Positions 1-7,941 of a stretch of 64,000 nucleotides of DNA are shown here, piece by piece; positions within the stretch are counted from its first letter, which is position 1, and every line of letters starts with the position of its first letter. Source of the stretch: JAHCIE01 sp034431435 (GTDB taxonomy: Bacteria; Chloroflexota; Anaerolineae; Epilineales; JAHCIE01); the NCBI GenBank assembly GCA_034431435.1, contig DAOUDG010000030.1, forward strand, positions 142,618-206,617. Direction: 5' to 3'. A model generated the notes under the pieces. That model had not been told where the DNA came from and did no database searches. It saw only the letters and a list, made by a program, of their open reading frames with translations. A program made the translations under genes and the position numbers.

Positions 1-1188
1 GTAGGCGACATCGCGGGCTACGTGGCGATGATGCTGCTGGTGCGTGAACTGAGCGGTAGCAGCGGCGCGGCGCTGGCCGGGCTGGCCGTCGCTCAGGGCT
101 TGCCCGTGTTGCTAGTGGGGCCGTTTGCGGGCGTGGTGGCCGATCGCTTCCAGCGCAACCATGTGCTGATCGCCAGCGACCTGATGAACGCGGCGCTGTA
201 CCTGGCGCTACCCTTCGCAACGACCACGTGGCAGGTATATGCAGTAGCGCTGCTGGCCCGGCTGGCGTTGACGTTCTTCAACCCGGCTCGCGCCGCGCTC
301 TTGCCCGATTTGCTGCCCAAGAGCCGCCTCGTGGCGGCCAACGCCTTTATGCAGGCTACCTTCTCGGCCATGCTCATCGTAGGGCCAGCCGTTGGGGCGA
401 TGCTGGTCGCTGCCTTTGGCTATACAGCGGCCTTCTGGTTCAACGCGGCCAGCTTCGCCCTCAGTGCGGTCTTCGCCAGCCGCATTGTCGCGCCGAAGCC
501 GGCGACTCAGGCCCACGAGAGCCTGCGGCACGCCGCCGAGGCGGTGCGCCGCGACCTGGCCGAGGGCTGGCGCGCCCTGGCAACGAGTCGGGCCCTCAAG
601 ACGCTGTTTACCGTTGAGTTGTTCATGGTGGCGGGCATGGTGTCCTTCGATGTCCTGGAAGTGCTGTTCATCAAGGACGTGCTGGGTGCGACGGACGCTC
701 AATACGGAGCCGTTATCACGGCAGCCGGCGTAGGTGGCGTGCTGGCGGGCTTGACGCTGCCGCGACTGACGCGGCGCTGGCGGGATGCGACACTGTGGGC
801 GATGTTTGCCGCGCTGTTCGCCTTCAGCTTCTTTCCCTACGCCAACACGCGCCTGTACGGGTTGGTGCTGGTGATGGTGCTGATGCAGATGTTTGCGTGG
901 ATCGGCTATAGCGCCTTGCAGGCATCGCTCTTACAGCGACTCGTGCCCGACGCGGTGCGCGGGCGTATCTTTGGCCTGGCGGAGACGATGGCGGGCGGAA
1001 CTCGCATGACGATTGTCGTGGTGTTCGGCGTGCTGGTAGACAGCCTGGGCATCGTGACCGTGTTCAACCTGGCCGGGCTGATAGTAACGCTGGGCGCGGT
1101 AGTGGCATTGCTGCGCGCGCGCCGCCTGCAAGACGCGGCCGACGACCAGGCCGGCGTCGCCGTCTCCATCGCGGAACCGGCCGCGTAG
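1..1188 (+). CDS. MFS transporter, EntS/MFS_3-like, 5' end cut by window edge
   Basis: Membrane exporter of the major facilitator superfamily. The reading frame is open from base 1, so the first residues (probably part of TM1) lie outside the window; about 395 residues are visible. Roughly eleven hydrophobic segments alternate with short basic loops. The GPFAGVVADRFQRNHVL loop after TM2 matches the MFS motif-A region (GxxaDRxxRr), and PDAVRGRIFGLAET is the corresponding loop in the C-terminal half. This layout is typical of the MFS_3 (EntS-like) group of small-molecule exporters. The substrate cannot be read from sequence. The gene stands alone; an inverted repeat and an APH-like gene follow. 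Confidence 0.85.
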   Translation, partial: VGDIAGYVAMMLLVRELSGSSGAALAGLAVAQGLPVLLVGPFAGVVADRFQRNHVLIASDLMNAALYLALPFATTTWQVYAVALLARLALTFFNPARAALLPDLLPKSRLVAANAFMQATFSAMLIVGPAVGAMLVAAFGYTAAFWFNAASFALSAVFASRIVAPKPATQAHESLRHAAEAVRRDLAEGWRALATSRALKTLFTVELFMVAGMVSFDVLEVLFIKDVLGATDAQYGAVITAAGVGGVLAGLTLPRLTRRWRDATLWAMFAALFAFSFFPYANTRLYGLVLVMVLMQMFAWIGYSALQASLLQRLVPDAVRGRIFGLAETMAGGTRMTIVVVFGVLVDSLGIVTVFNLAGLIVTLGAVVALLRARRLQDAADDQAGVAVSIAEPAA

Positions 1189-1222
1189 GTGTCGGGCCTT
1201 CGGCATGGTATAAGCGCCAAGC

Positions 1223-1301
1223 GCACGAAGGACACGACGGACGCCAGGAGGAGCATTTCATAGCTCTGCGTGGCGCTTGCGCCCTTCGCGTCCTTCGTGG
1301 C
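1223..1301. repeat. Imperfect inverted repeat after the MFS gene
   Basis: CACGAAGGACACGACGG at about 1224-1240 is nearly the reverse complement of CCTTCGCGTCCTTCGTG at 1283-1299 (15 of 17 positions). A further GC-rich pair lies beside it. The arms are far apart (about 40 nt) and no T-run follows, so it is either a weak terminator or a dispersed intergenic repeat. Nothing else is recognised in the 152-base gap. Confidence 0.5.
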
Positions 1302-1340
1302 AGCTCAACAAGCGAGACACACCCGTGTCTTGGGGGGCTA

Positions 1341-2399
1341 ATGTCGCGGACGGGAGTGGAGCCGAAGCCGCCGTGGCGATCGATTCCCATCGAGGTACGA
1401 CGCGCCGTAGAGGCCGCGCTGGGCAGTGAGGTGCGGCGCGGGGCGCGGGTGTGGGGCGGCTACGGCCCATCACCAACATATCGGTTGCGGCTGGCCGACG
1501 GGCGAGGGGCCTTCTTCAAGGCTGTCAATCCAGAGTCCAACGAGTTCATGCACCGCGCGCACACGCGCGAGGAGCGGGTCTACCGGGAGTTGGGCGACCT
1601 GATAGCGCCCTGGGCGCCCGCCTTCTACGGGGCGATCCACTGCGCTGGCTGGGATGTGATGTTGCTGGAAGACCTGGGACCCAAGAGCGCGCCGCCGTGG
1701 ACGCCCGGCCTGGCAAAGCGAGTCGCCCAGGCCCTGGCCGACTTCCACGCGGCGACCCGTGGCGCTACGCTCCCCGACTGGCTGCCGCAGCCGGAGCCGC
1801 TGCTCACACCGATGGCCGCGCTATGGGGGCGCGGCATGGCGACGGAGAGCCTGCGGGGCGTGGTGGACATGGCGGGAGACCAGCGCGACGCCGCGCGGGA
1901 CTGGCTGGAGACGGCTCTCCCGACCCTGTGGCAAGCGAGCCGTCGTCTGCCGGGGGTCGAGCCGCCCCTGGCGCTGCTGCACCTCGATGTCCGCTCGGAC
2001 AATCTGCGCTGGGCGCGTGGAGGGCTGGCGCTGGTGGACTGGCCGCATGTCGCCATTGGACCACCGGAGCTGGATGCGGCGGCCTTCGCGCAGAGTGTGA
2101 CGGTGGAGGGCGGCCCGGCCGCCGAGCAGGTGATGGCCTGGTACGGCGAACGAGGGCCACTTCGCGGCGAGGCGTTGGATGCCGCGGTATCGTGGCTGGC
2201 GGCGTTCTTTGCCTACCACGCCTGGCGGCCCGACATCGAGGGGTTGCCGCGCCTGCGCCTCTTCCAGCGCCAGCAGCTGAGGGTCTGTCTGGCCTGGGCG
2301 GCCCGCCGCCTCGAATTGCCCCCGCCCCTGTGGCTCACGGGAGTGGTGGGGCGGGAGTCGCTGCTCGCAGCGGGTGTGGCGGAGCAGGGGCCATCATGA
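1341..2399 (+). CDS. APH/choline-kinase family phosphotransferase
   Basis: Protein-kinase-like small-molecule phosphotransferase of about 352 residues, the usual size for the APH (aminoglycoside phosphotransferase) family. Visible elements are the nucleotide lysine (K60 in AFFKAV), a glutamate near E78, the Brenner catalytic motif HLDVRSDN (H214, D216, N221) and the Mg-binding aspartate in LVDW (D233). Such enzymes phosphorylate hydroxyls on antibiotics, choline, homoserine or sugars; the substrate here is unknown, and resistance should not be assumed. The stop overlaps the next start as ATGA, so the two genes are probably translationally coupled. Confidence 0.85.
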   Translation: MSRTGVEPKPPWRSIPIEVRRAVEAALGSEVRRGARVWGGYGPSPTYRLRLADGRGAFFKAVNPESNEFMHRAHTREERVYRELGDLIAPWAPAFYGAIHCAGWDVMLLEDLGPKSAPPWTPGLAKRVAQALADFHAATRGATLPDWLPQPEPLLTPMAALWGRGMATESLRGVVDMAGDQRDAARDWLETALPTLWQASRRLPGVEPPLALLHLDVRSDNLRWARGGLALVDWPHVAIGPPELDAAAFAQSVTVEGGPAAEQVMAWYGERGPLRGEALDAAVSWLAAFFAYHAWRPDIEGLPRLRLFQRQQLRVCLAWAARRLELPPPLWLTGVVGRESLLAAGVAEQGPS

Positions 2400-3166
2400 C
2401 AATGCGAGGCGCGGCCGTCGACGATCTGCTGGCCTACATCTTTGATCGCCGGCCCCACGCCCTGCGGCCAATGATGATGGAGTGGATTATCTCGTCTCGC
2501 CGCTTCGCCCAGTTCGCCGACACGTACCGCGACAAGATACGCAAGAAGCTGCGTGGGGCGCACGCGTGGGAGGCGGTGCGCGACGTGCAGGCCGAGCTTG
2601 AGACAGCGTACCGGCTGCTAGAGGTGCGACGGTTCGAGGTGGCGTACGAGAAGTACGGCGTCGGTAAGGCGCGCTGCCCCGATCTCACCGTCACGTTCCG
2701 GTCCCACGTGGTCTTCAATGTTGAGGTGACGCGGATGCGCGCCGCGCCAGCCACGCCGAGCGCCACTACCTCCACCGTGCAGCAGGACCTTGAGCCGGCG
2801 TCTGCTGAGGCGGACCGCCTCGCGGGGCGCCTCAGCGAGGTGGTGTGCGCCAAGCTCGGCCAGATGCCGCCGGGGATGATGAATCTGCTATGGGTGGTGA
2901 CTGATGGCGCGATAGCCGACAAGCTGGATGTAGCAGGGGCGATGAAGGACCTCAAGACGCGCGCCGAGGGCAAGGACGCCACCCTCTACGCCCGACATGG
3001 CTTCCGCGACACGTCGGACTTCTTCAAGCGCTACTTGCAGTTGAGCGGCATCGTGCTGCTGGCAACGGGAGGCTCTCTCGCTCCGCCTGCGACGCTGTGG
3101 TTCAACAGTCAGGCCCGGCATCCCATCCCTCCGACGATCCGCGCCCTGCTGGTGCGCCAGGCCTAA
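2396..3166 (+). CDS. Uncharacterised protein coupled to the APH-like kinase
   Basis: About 256 residues, no family recognised. The ATG at 2396 overlaps the kinase stop by four bases; a second ATG lies two codons later. The N-terminal third is helical and basic. A central segment (CPDLTVTFRSHVVFNVEVTR) has spacing reminiscent of a PD-(D/E)xK nuclease core, PD followed by a beta hairpin and E-x-T where E-x-K would be expected. That is only a suggestion. The tight overlap implies co-expression with the kinase. Confidence 0.6.
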   Translation: MTMRGAAVDDLLAYIFDRRPHALRPMMMEWIISSRRFAQFADTYRDKIRKKLRGAHAWEAVRDVQAELETAYRLLEVRRFEVAYEKYGVGKARCPDLTVTFRSHVVFNVEVTRMRAAPATPSATTSTVQQDLEPASAEADRLAGRLSEVVCAKLGQMPPGMMNLLWVVTDGAIADKLDVAGAMKDLKTRAEGKDATLYARHGFRDTSDFFKRYLQLSGIVLLATGGSLAPPATLWFNSQARHPIPPTIRALLVRQA

Positions 3167-4122
3167 TCCCCTGGCCGCCAGCGGAAGTCGACCGTGGCGA
3201 TGCCCAGCGGGCCGAAGTCCTCTGCCCTCAGGCGCAGTTCGGACCCGCCGGGGCAGGCAGCCAGGGAAGCCGCTGTCCACCAGGGGCCATCCGGCCGGTC
3301 GCTGACAAGGCGAACGGTTCCGCCGGGCGGTAGCTGGATGCCCGTCAGGATGAGGTCCCCGAAACGGTTGGTGGTTGCCGCGCGACGTGCGTCGCCCGGC
3401 AGGTGAGCCGTCACGCGGGCGTTCGTGAGCAGGACGTCGACGCCTGGGTTGAAGAAGCGGTCGCAACGGAGATCGAGGAAGACGCGCACAGCGATGATGC
3501 CGTTGCAGACGCTGGTCGGGTTGTTCTCGTCGCATACGAAGGGCGGCGCGGTCGCGGTGGGGATCGGCGTGCTCGTGGCGGTGGGTGCGGGGGTAGGCGT
3601 GACCGCGGGGGTGAGGGTTGGCAGCGGGCTGGCTGTGTCGGTTGGCGCGGGGGTTGCGGTGGGCGTCACGTCGACGAGACTCACGGCGCGGGCGGCGCAC
3701 TGGAAACTCTTCTCGCCGCATTGCAACGTCAGCTCGGCCGAGTACGCGCCCGGCGGCAGGTCGCCCAGCGGGACGTCGAAGGACCAGGCCGCCAGGACAG
3801 CAGGGCATGATTCCTCGGCGCACGATGTCTCGACGGCGTAGATGAGAATACCGCCAGGGACGAGGTCGGCACGCACGAAGGTGGGTACGCAGCCATCGGC
3901 GGAGACGCCGGCTACGCGCAGGGTCGCGCCGCTCTGAGGCGGTGGCGAAACCGGTTCGATGCTCACATCGTAGTTATAGACGCTATCGTTGAAGGCGCAC
4001 GCCGCGACGGAGGTCGGGCCAGGCGTGGCCTCGGCAGGTGTGGCCGGGGCGATACCCGCGCCCAGGCCCACCAGCGCTGCGAGCGCGGCGGCGATCCCGA
4101 ACAACCACCTGGGCTGTCTCAT
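3163..4122 (-). CDS. Secreted protein with Thr/Pro-rich linker
   Basis: About 319 residues with a Sec-type signal peptide (basic MRQPRW, hydrophobic core to about residue 24, AxA-like end) and no lipobox cysteine. Residues about 35-150 look like a beta-rich domain with several Cys. A linker of repeated TPTATP/PTPAP units follows (about 150-195), then a C-terminal beta-rich domain (about 195-319) containing FLDLRCDRFF. Such linkers are common in Chloroflexota exported proteins. Function unknown. Its 3' end overlaps the convergent upstream gene by four bases. A TATAAT-like box (4155-4160) sits upstream on this strand with no good -35. Confidence 0.65.
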   Translation of the reverse strand: MRQPRWLFGIAAALAALVGLGAGIAPATPAEATPGPTSVAACAFNDSVYNYDVSIEPVSPPPQSGATLRVAGVSADGCVPTFVRADLVPGGILIYAVETSCAEESCPAVLAAWSFDVPLGDLPPGAYSAELTLQCGEKSFQCAARAVSLVDVTPTATPAPTDTASPLPTLTPAVTPTPAPTATSTPIPTATAPPFVCDENNPTSVCNGIIAVRVFLDLRCDRFFNPGVDVLLTNARVTAHLPGDARRAATTNRFGDLILTGIQLPPGGTVRLVSDRPDGPWWTAASLAACPGGSELRLRAEDFGPLGIATVDFRWRPGD

Positions 4123-4167
4123 GCTGGCCTCCAGGTCTCTGGCTCGTTACCGCCATTATACCGCAGA

Positions 4168-4196
4168 TTGGCGCCGATTGGCATCTTGAGTACAAT
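4168..4196 (+). promoter_or_regulatory. Sigma-70-like promoter for the ABC-F leader
   Basis: TTGGCG at 4168-4173, a 17-nt spacer and TACAAT at 4191-4196. Predicted transcription start is near 4203, giving an untranslated leader of about 160 nt before the ABC-F start at 4366. Confidence 0.6.
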
Positions 4197-4249
4197 AACG
4201 GGCAGCAAGTCGCGCGCCATTCGGGCGCGCCGAGTGTGGGAGAACACCC

Positions 4250-4288
4250 GTGACAACCTGGACATCCCTCAACCTGTCGGCCGCGTAA
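4250..4288 (+). CDS. Putative 12-codon leader peptide upstream of ABC-F
   Basis: A GTG at 4250 opens a 12-codon frame (MTTWTSLNLSAA) ending with TAA at 4286-4288. GGGAG at 4238-4242 sits 7 nt upstream of the GTG, a well-placed ribosome binding site. It lies between the promoter and a pair of competing RNA stems that can hide the ABC-F ribosome binding site. This is the layout of ribosome-stalling leader peptides that control antibiotic-resistance genes. The stalling role is inferred. Confidence 0.6.
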   Translation: MTTWTSLNLSAA

Positions 4289-4291
4289 CCC

Positions 4292-4361
4292 GCGAGGGAT
4301 AAGCCATTCCCTGTCCCTCGCCTATCTCCCGTCCGCCGACCCCGGCGGACGCCAGCGAGGG
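4292..4361 (+). promoter_or_regulatory. Candidate translational attenuator of the ABC-F gene
   Basis: Segment A (GCGAGGGA, 4292-4299) is fully complementary to segment B (TCCCTCGC, 4314-4321). Segment B is also complementary to segment C (GCGAGGG, 4355-4361), which contains the GAGGG ribosome binding site 4 nt before the ATG. B:C encloses a perfect 8-bp hairpin (CGTCCGCC 4330-4337 with GGCGGACG 4344-4351). A:B and B:C are mutually exclusive, so the start is either open or sequestered. A begins 3 nt after the leader-peptide stop, so a terminating ribosome would cover it. No U-run follows, arguing for translational rather than transcriptional control. Confidence 0.65.
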
Positions 4362-4365
4362 TTCC

Positions 4366-6051
4366 ATGCTACGTGTCAGTCATCTATCGAAACATTTCGG
4401 CGATGTTGTCGTCCTCGACGGCGTGTCGTTTATCGTCAACGACGGTGACCGCGTTGGGCTGGTCGGCCCCAACGGGGCGGGCAAGACGACCTTGCTGCGC
4501 CTCATCGCCGACCTGGACACGCTCGACGGCGGCTCTATCAGTCGCCAGCCGCCCGCGCTGAGTATCGGCTACCTGCACCAGGCGCTCATCTTCGCACCCA
4601 CCGCCACAGTCGGCGACGTGCTGGCCGAGGGCGCGGCGGCGTGGCGCACGGCCCGCGACGAGGTCGACCGCCTGGCGGCGGCCCTCGCCACCGACGATAG
4701 TGGCGATACCCTGGACCGTTACGGTGACGCGCTGACGGCCTTCGAGGCGGCGGGCGGCTATGCGCTAGAGGCGCGCATGGATGAGGTACTGGCCCACCTG
4801 GACCTGACCGCCCTCGACCCGGCGACACCGGTGGCGACGCTGTCGGGCGGCCAGAAGACGCGACTGGGCCTGGCCCGCCTGCTGCTGGCCCAGGCGGACC
4901 TGCTGCTGCTGGATGAGCCGACCAATCACCTGGACATTGACGCCCTGGAGTGGCTGGAAGCCTTCCTGGGCGACTACCCAGGTGCGGCCATCATCGTCTC
5001 CCACGATCGCGCCTTCCTCGATAACGTGGTCACTCGTGTCCTGGAGCTTAGCGACGAGACGCACACGATTAGGGAGTACACGGGGAACTACTCGGACTAC
5101 GTGGCCGCCAGGGCTGCCGAGCGCGAGCGGCAGTGGGAGATGTACCGCGAGCAGGAAGCAACCATCAGCCGCATGGAAGCCGACATTCGCCGTACCAAGC
5201 AACAGGCGCTGAAGGTAGAGCTGTCCACGACGCCGCGCCAGCCGACGGTGCGGCGCTACGCCAAGAAGGTGGCAAAGAAGGCCAAGTCGCGGGAGAAGAA
5301 GCTCGATCGCTACCTGGAGTCGGACGAGCGGGTGGAGAAGCCAACGCGGGTGTGGGACATGCGGCTCGACTTCGTGACCGTGCCCGCGTCGGGGACCAAC
5401 GTGGTTGTTGCCGAGGGCGTCGGCCACCGCTACGGCGACGGCCCCTGGCTATTCCGCGACGTGAACCTGACGCTGCGGGCGGGGGAGCGGGCAGCGCTGC
5501 TGGGGCCGAACGGAGTGGGCAAGTCGACGCTGCTCAAGGTCCTGGTAGGGGAACTCGCCCCACTAGAGGGCCGTGTACGCCTGGGCAGCAATGTCCAGGT
5601 TGGCTACTTCGCCCAGGAGGGCGAGACCCTCGACCCGACGCTGACGCCCTTCGAGTTGGTGCGCCGGTCGGCGGCGGTGGGGGAGACGGAGGCGCGGGCC
5701 TTCCTGCACTGGTTCCTGTTCACGGGTGACGAGGTGTTCGTGCCCATCGGCCGCCTGAGCTACGGCGAGCAGGCGCGGCTACAACTGGCGCAGTTAGTCC
5801 TCGGCGGGGCCAACTTCCTGGTGCTGGACGAGCCGCTCAACCACCTGGACATTGCTGCACGCGATGAGTTCGAGACAGCGGTGCAGGGCTTCCCCGGCGC
5901 CGTCCTGGTCGTCACCCACGACCGCGCCTTCATCGAGCGCCTGGCCGACGACCGCGACCGCAGCCACATCTGGGAGTTGCGCGCCGCTGAGAGGGGCGGC
6001 CCGCCGACGCTGGCCGAATCGTGGCGATGGGGGGAGGGGTCGTCGCCGTGA
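4366..6051 (+). CDS. ABC-F family ATPase, possible ribosome protection factor
   Basis: Soluble twin-ATPase protein (about 561 residues) without membrane segments, as in ABC-F proteins that act on ribosomes. Domain 1 has Walker A GPNGAGKT (34-41), signature LSGGQ (159-163) and Walker B LLLLDEPTNHLD (179-190). A basic, helical inter-domain linker (about 243-330, rich in Arg/Lys) matches the P-site tRNA interaction motif region. Domain 2 has GPNGVGKST (380-388), a variant signature LSYGEQ and LVLDEPLNHLD. Whether it is an antibiotic-resistance type or an EttA/Uup-type factor cannot be settled from motifs. The leader peptide and attenuator upstream favour inducible ribosome protection. Confidence 0.85.
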   Translation: MLRVSHLSKHFGDVVVLDGVSFIVNDGDRVGLVGPNGAGKTTLLRLIADLDTLDGGSISRQPPALSIGYLHQALIFAPTATVGDVLAEGAAAWRTARDEVDRLAAALATDDSGDTLDRYGDALTAFEAAGGYALEARMDEVLAHLDLTALDPATPVATLSGGQKTRLGLARLLLAQADLLLLDEPTNHLDIDALEWLEAFLGDYPGAAIIVSHDRAFLDNVVTRVLELSDETHTIREYTGNYSDYVAARAAERERQWEMYREQEATISRMEADIRRTKQQALKVELSTTPRQPTVRRYAKKVAKKAKSREKKLDRYLESDERVEKPTRVWDMRLDFVTVPASGTNVVVAEGVGHRYGDGPWLFRDVNLTLRAGERAALLGPNGVGKSTLLKVLVGELAPLEGRVRLGSNVQVGYFAQEGETLDPTLTPFELVRRSAAVGETEARAFLHWFLFTGDEVFVPIGRLSYGEQARLQLAQLVLGGANFLVLDEPLNHLDIAARDEFETAVQGFPGAVLVVTHDRAFIERLADDRDRSHIWELRAAERGGPPTLAESWRWGEGSSP

Positions 6052-6103
6052 GTCGAACCTGGCGGTGTCGTGCTACCGGGTAGGGCGACGAGCCGGATAC
6101 GCC

Positions 6104-6937
6104 TTAGCTCTTCACGGCCCCCGCCGCGAGGCCCTGGACCATGAAGCGCTGGGCGGCGTAGTACAGAATCATCACCGGCAGGGCGGCGGCCACCGAGCCG
6201 GCCATGATGAGACCCCAGCGGAACACGTCGCCGGTGATGAAGTATTGCAGGGCAAGGGGCACGGTGCGCAGATCGGGCGAGGTGATGAGCACCAGCGCCA
6301 GCAGCAACTCGTTCCATGCCGAGGTGAAGGTGAACACCGTGACGGCGACCAGGCCCGGCGCGGATAGGGGTAGCAGGATGTACCACAGCGCGCCGAGGCG
6401 TGTCGCGCCGTCCACCATCGCCTGCTCTTCCAGGTCGGGTGGAATGCCGCGAAAGAAGCCCATCAGCAGCCAGGTGCACAGGGGGATGGTGAAGGCCAGG
6501 TAGACGAAGATCAGGCCCTGCAGGCTGTTGGTCAGGCCGATGCGGGCCATGATGACCGACAGCGGGATGAACAGCAGGGCAGCGGGCGTCAGATACGACA
6601 GCAGGATGAGGCGGCCCACGGCGTCGCGGCCCCGGTAGCGCAGCCGCACCAGGCTGTAGGCGGCAAGAACGCTGATGAACACGGCGATGCCGGTGGCCGT
6701 CAGCGCGACAATGAGGCTATTCAGGATGTTGCGCCCGAAGTCCATCTCGGTGAATAGCTGGACATAATTCTGCATGGTCACGCCGACGGGCAGTAGCGAC
6801 GGCTCGCGGTAGATGCCGCGCGGCGTCTTCAGCGAGATGAGCGCCATGTAGTAGACGGGGAACAGGATGAATACGGCCAGCGTCACCAGCGCCGTGTAGG
6901 TCAAGACCTTCTGCAGGGGGGACATACGGGTCATCAT
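6104..6937 (-). CDS. Carbohydrate ABC transporter permease, MalG type
   Basis: Inner-membrane permease subunit (about 277 residues, six predicted TM segments) of a CUT1-type sugar importer. The EAA loop reads EEQAMVDGATRLGALWYILLP, matching the EAAxxDGAxxxxxFxxIxLP consensus that contacts the ATPase. It starts 3 nt after the stop of the partner permease and is the last gene of the transporter operon. No ATPase gene is present in the operon, so an MsmX/UgpC-like shared ATPase elsewhere is likely (inference). Confidence 0.92.
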   Translation of the reverse strand: MMTRMSPLQKVLTYTALVTLAVFILFPVYYMALISLKTPRGIYREPSLLPVGVTMQNYVQLFTEMDFGRNILNSLIVALTATGIAVFISVLAAYSLVRLRYRGRDAVGRLILLSYLTPAALLFIPLSVIMARIGLTNSLQGLIFVYLAFTIPLCTWLLMGFFRGIPPDLEEQAMVDGATRLGALWYILLPLSAPGLVAVTVFTFTSAWNELLLALVLITSPDLRTVPLALQYFITGDVFRWGLIMAGSVAAALPVMILYYAAQRFMVQGLAAGAVKS

Positions 6938-6940
6938 GGT

Positions 6941-7855
6941 CTACTCCTCCTGCATCAACTTGATGACGACGAAGGCAAGGAAGCCGAAGATGGGTAACAT
7001 CGCGACGGACACCGACGCCGCTTCTCCCAGACGCAGACTCTGTAAGCTGTAATAGGCCAGGACGGGGAAGGTCATCGTGGCGTCGGACGGTCCACCCTGG
7101 GTGAGCAGCCAGACGTTCTCGAAGCTATTCGTCGTCCAGATAGTGGACAGCAGCACAACCAGCAGGACGACGTGGCGGATGGCAGGCACGGTGATGTGGC
7201 GGAAGCGCGCCCACGCGCCCGCGCCATCGATGGCGGCGGCCTCGTATTGCTCCTGGGGTACAGTCTGGAGGGCGGCCAGGAAGGAGATGACCCAGAAGGG
7301 GAAGCCGCGCCAGAAGGTGGCGACGATGACGCTGGGCATCGCCAGCTCTTTGGTGCTCAGGAAGTCGGGCTGGATGGGCAGGCCGAGGCTTTCGAAGATG
7401 AGATCGAACGCGCCGCCGGTGGGTGAGTAGAGGAGTTTCCAGGTGATATAGGCGACGAAGGCGGGCATGGCCCACGGGATGAGGATCAGGCCGCGCCACA
7501 GCGAGCGGGCGCGAATGGCCTGGTTGAGCAGCAGGGCAATGCCCAGGCCGAAGACCAACTTGAGGAGCTGGACACTGCCCACCAGGACGATGGTGTTCTT
7601 GACGGTCGTCCAGAAGACCGGCAGGCTGAACAGGTAGCGGTAGTTCTCCAGACCGACGAACTTTGCCTCCGAGCCGACCATCTGATCGGTGAAGCTGATC
7701 CAGATGGCGTAGAAGAAGGGGTACACCACCAGCACCAGCAAGACCAGCACCACCGGCAGGACCAGCCCCCAACCGAGGAGCGAGTTGCGGCGGTGGAGGG
7801 ACATGCCCTCGCGCACGGGGGTGCGCTCGACGACCGGCTGCGCTTGCTGAGCCAT
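6941..7855 (-). CDS. Carbohydrate ABC transporter permease, MalF/UgpA type
   Basis: First permease of the sugar importer (about 304 residues). The start at 7855 (MAQQAQPVVERT) is chosen because the reading frame further upstream overlaps the binding-protein gene and intercistronic hairpin without homology. A cytoplasmic N-terminus precedes six TM segments; the EAA loop is EQYEAAAIDGAGAWARFRHIT. The second permease follows after 3 nt. Substrate is unknown; CUT1 systems take up oligosaccharides, glycerol phosphate or related polyols. Confidence 0.92.
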   Translation of the reverse strand: MAQQAQPVVERTPVREGMSLHRRNSLLGWGLVLPVVLVLLVLVVYPFFYAIWISFTDQMVGSEAKFVGLENYRYLFSLPVFWTTVKNTIVLVGSVQLLKLVFGLGIALLLNQAIRARSLWRGLILIPWAMPAFVAYITWKLLYSPTGGAFDLIFESLGLPIQPDFLSTKELAMPSVIVATFWRGFPFWVISFLAALQTVPQEQYEAAAIDGAGAWARFRHITVPAIRHVVLLVVLLSTIWTTNSFENVWLLTQGGPSDATMTFPVLAYYSLQSLRLGEAASVSVAMLPIFGFLAFVVIKLMQEE

Positions 7856-7869
7856 GCGGCCTCCGCAAA

Positions 7870-7897
7870 GACGTGGCGCGTGGGACGTGGCGCGTGG
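7870..7897. repeat. Tandem 14-nt direct repeat
   Basis: GACGTGGCGCGTGG occurs twice head to tail (7870-7883 and 7884-7897), just 5' of the first permease gene. The second copy forms the left arm of the adjoining hairpin. Confidence 0.75.
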
Positions 7898-7923
7898 AGC
7901 GCGATATTGCGCTCCACGCGCCA
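7888..7923 (-). terminator. Strong intercistronic hairpin between binding-protein and permease genes
   Basis: A perfect 15-bp stem (TGGCGCGTGGAGCGC 7888-7902 with its complement 7909-7923) and a 6-nt loop. It lies after the binding-protein stop and about 30 nt before the permease start. No U-run follows. In similar operons such hairpins protect the binding-protein mRNA or cause partial termination, so the binding protein is made in excess over permeases. Confidence 0.65.
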
Positions 7924-7941
7924 TGCTGTCCGCGCTACGCC

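Noticed and set aside
4315..4361. Hairpin before the ABC-F gene as an intrinsic transcription terminator
   Set aside because: The stem runs right up to the ATG and is followed by GTTCCATG, not a U-run; sequestration of the ribosome binding site fits better.
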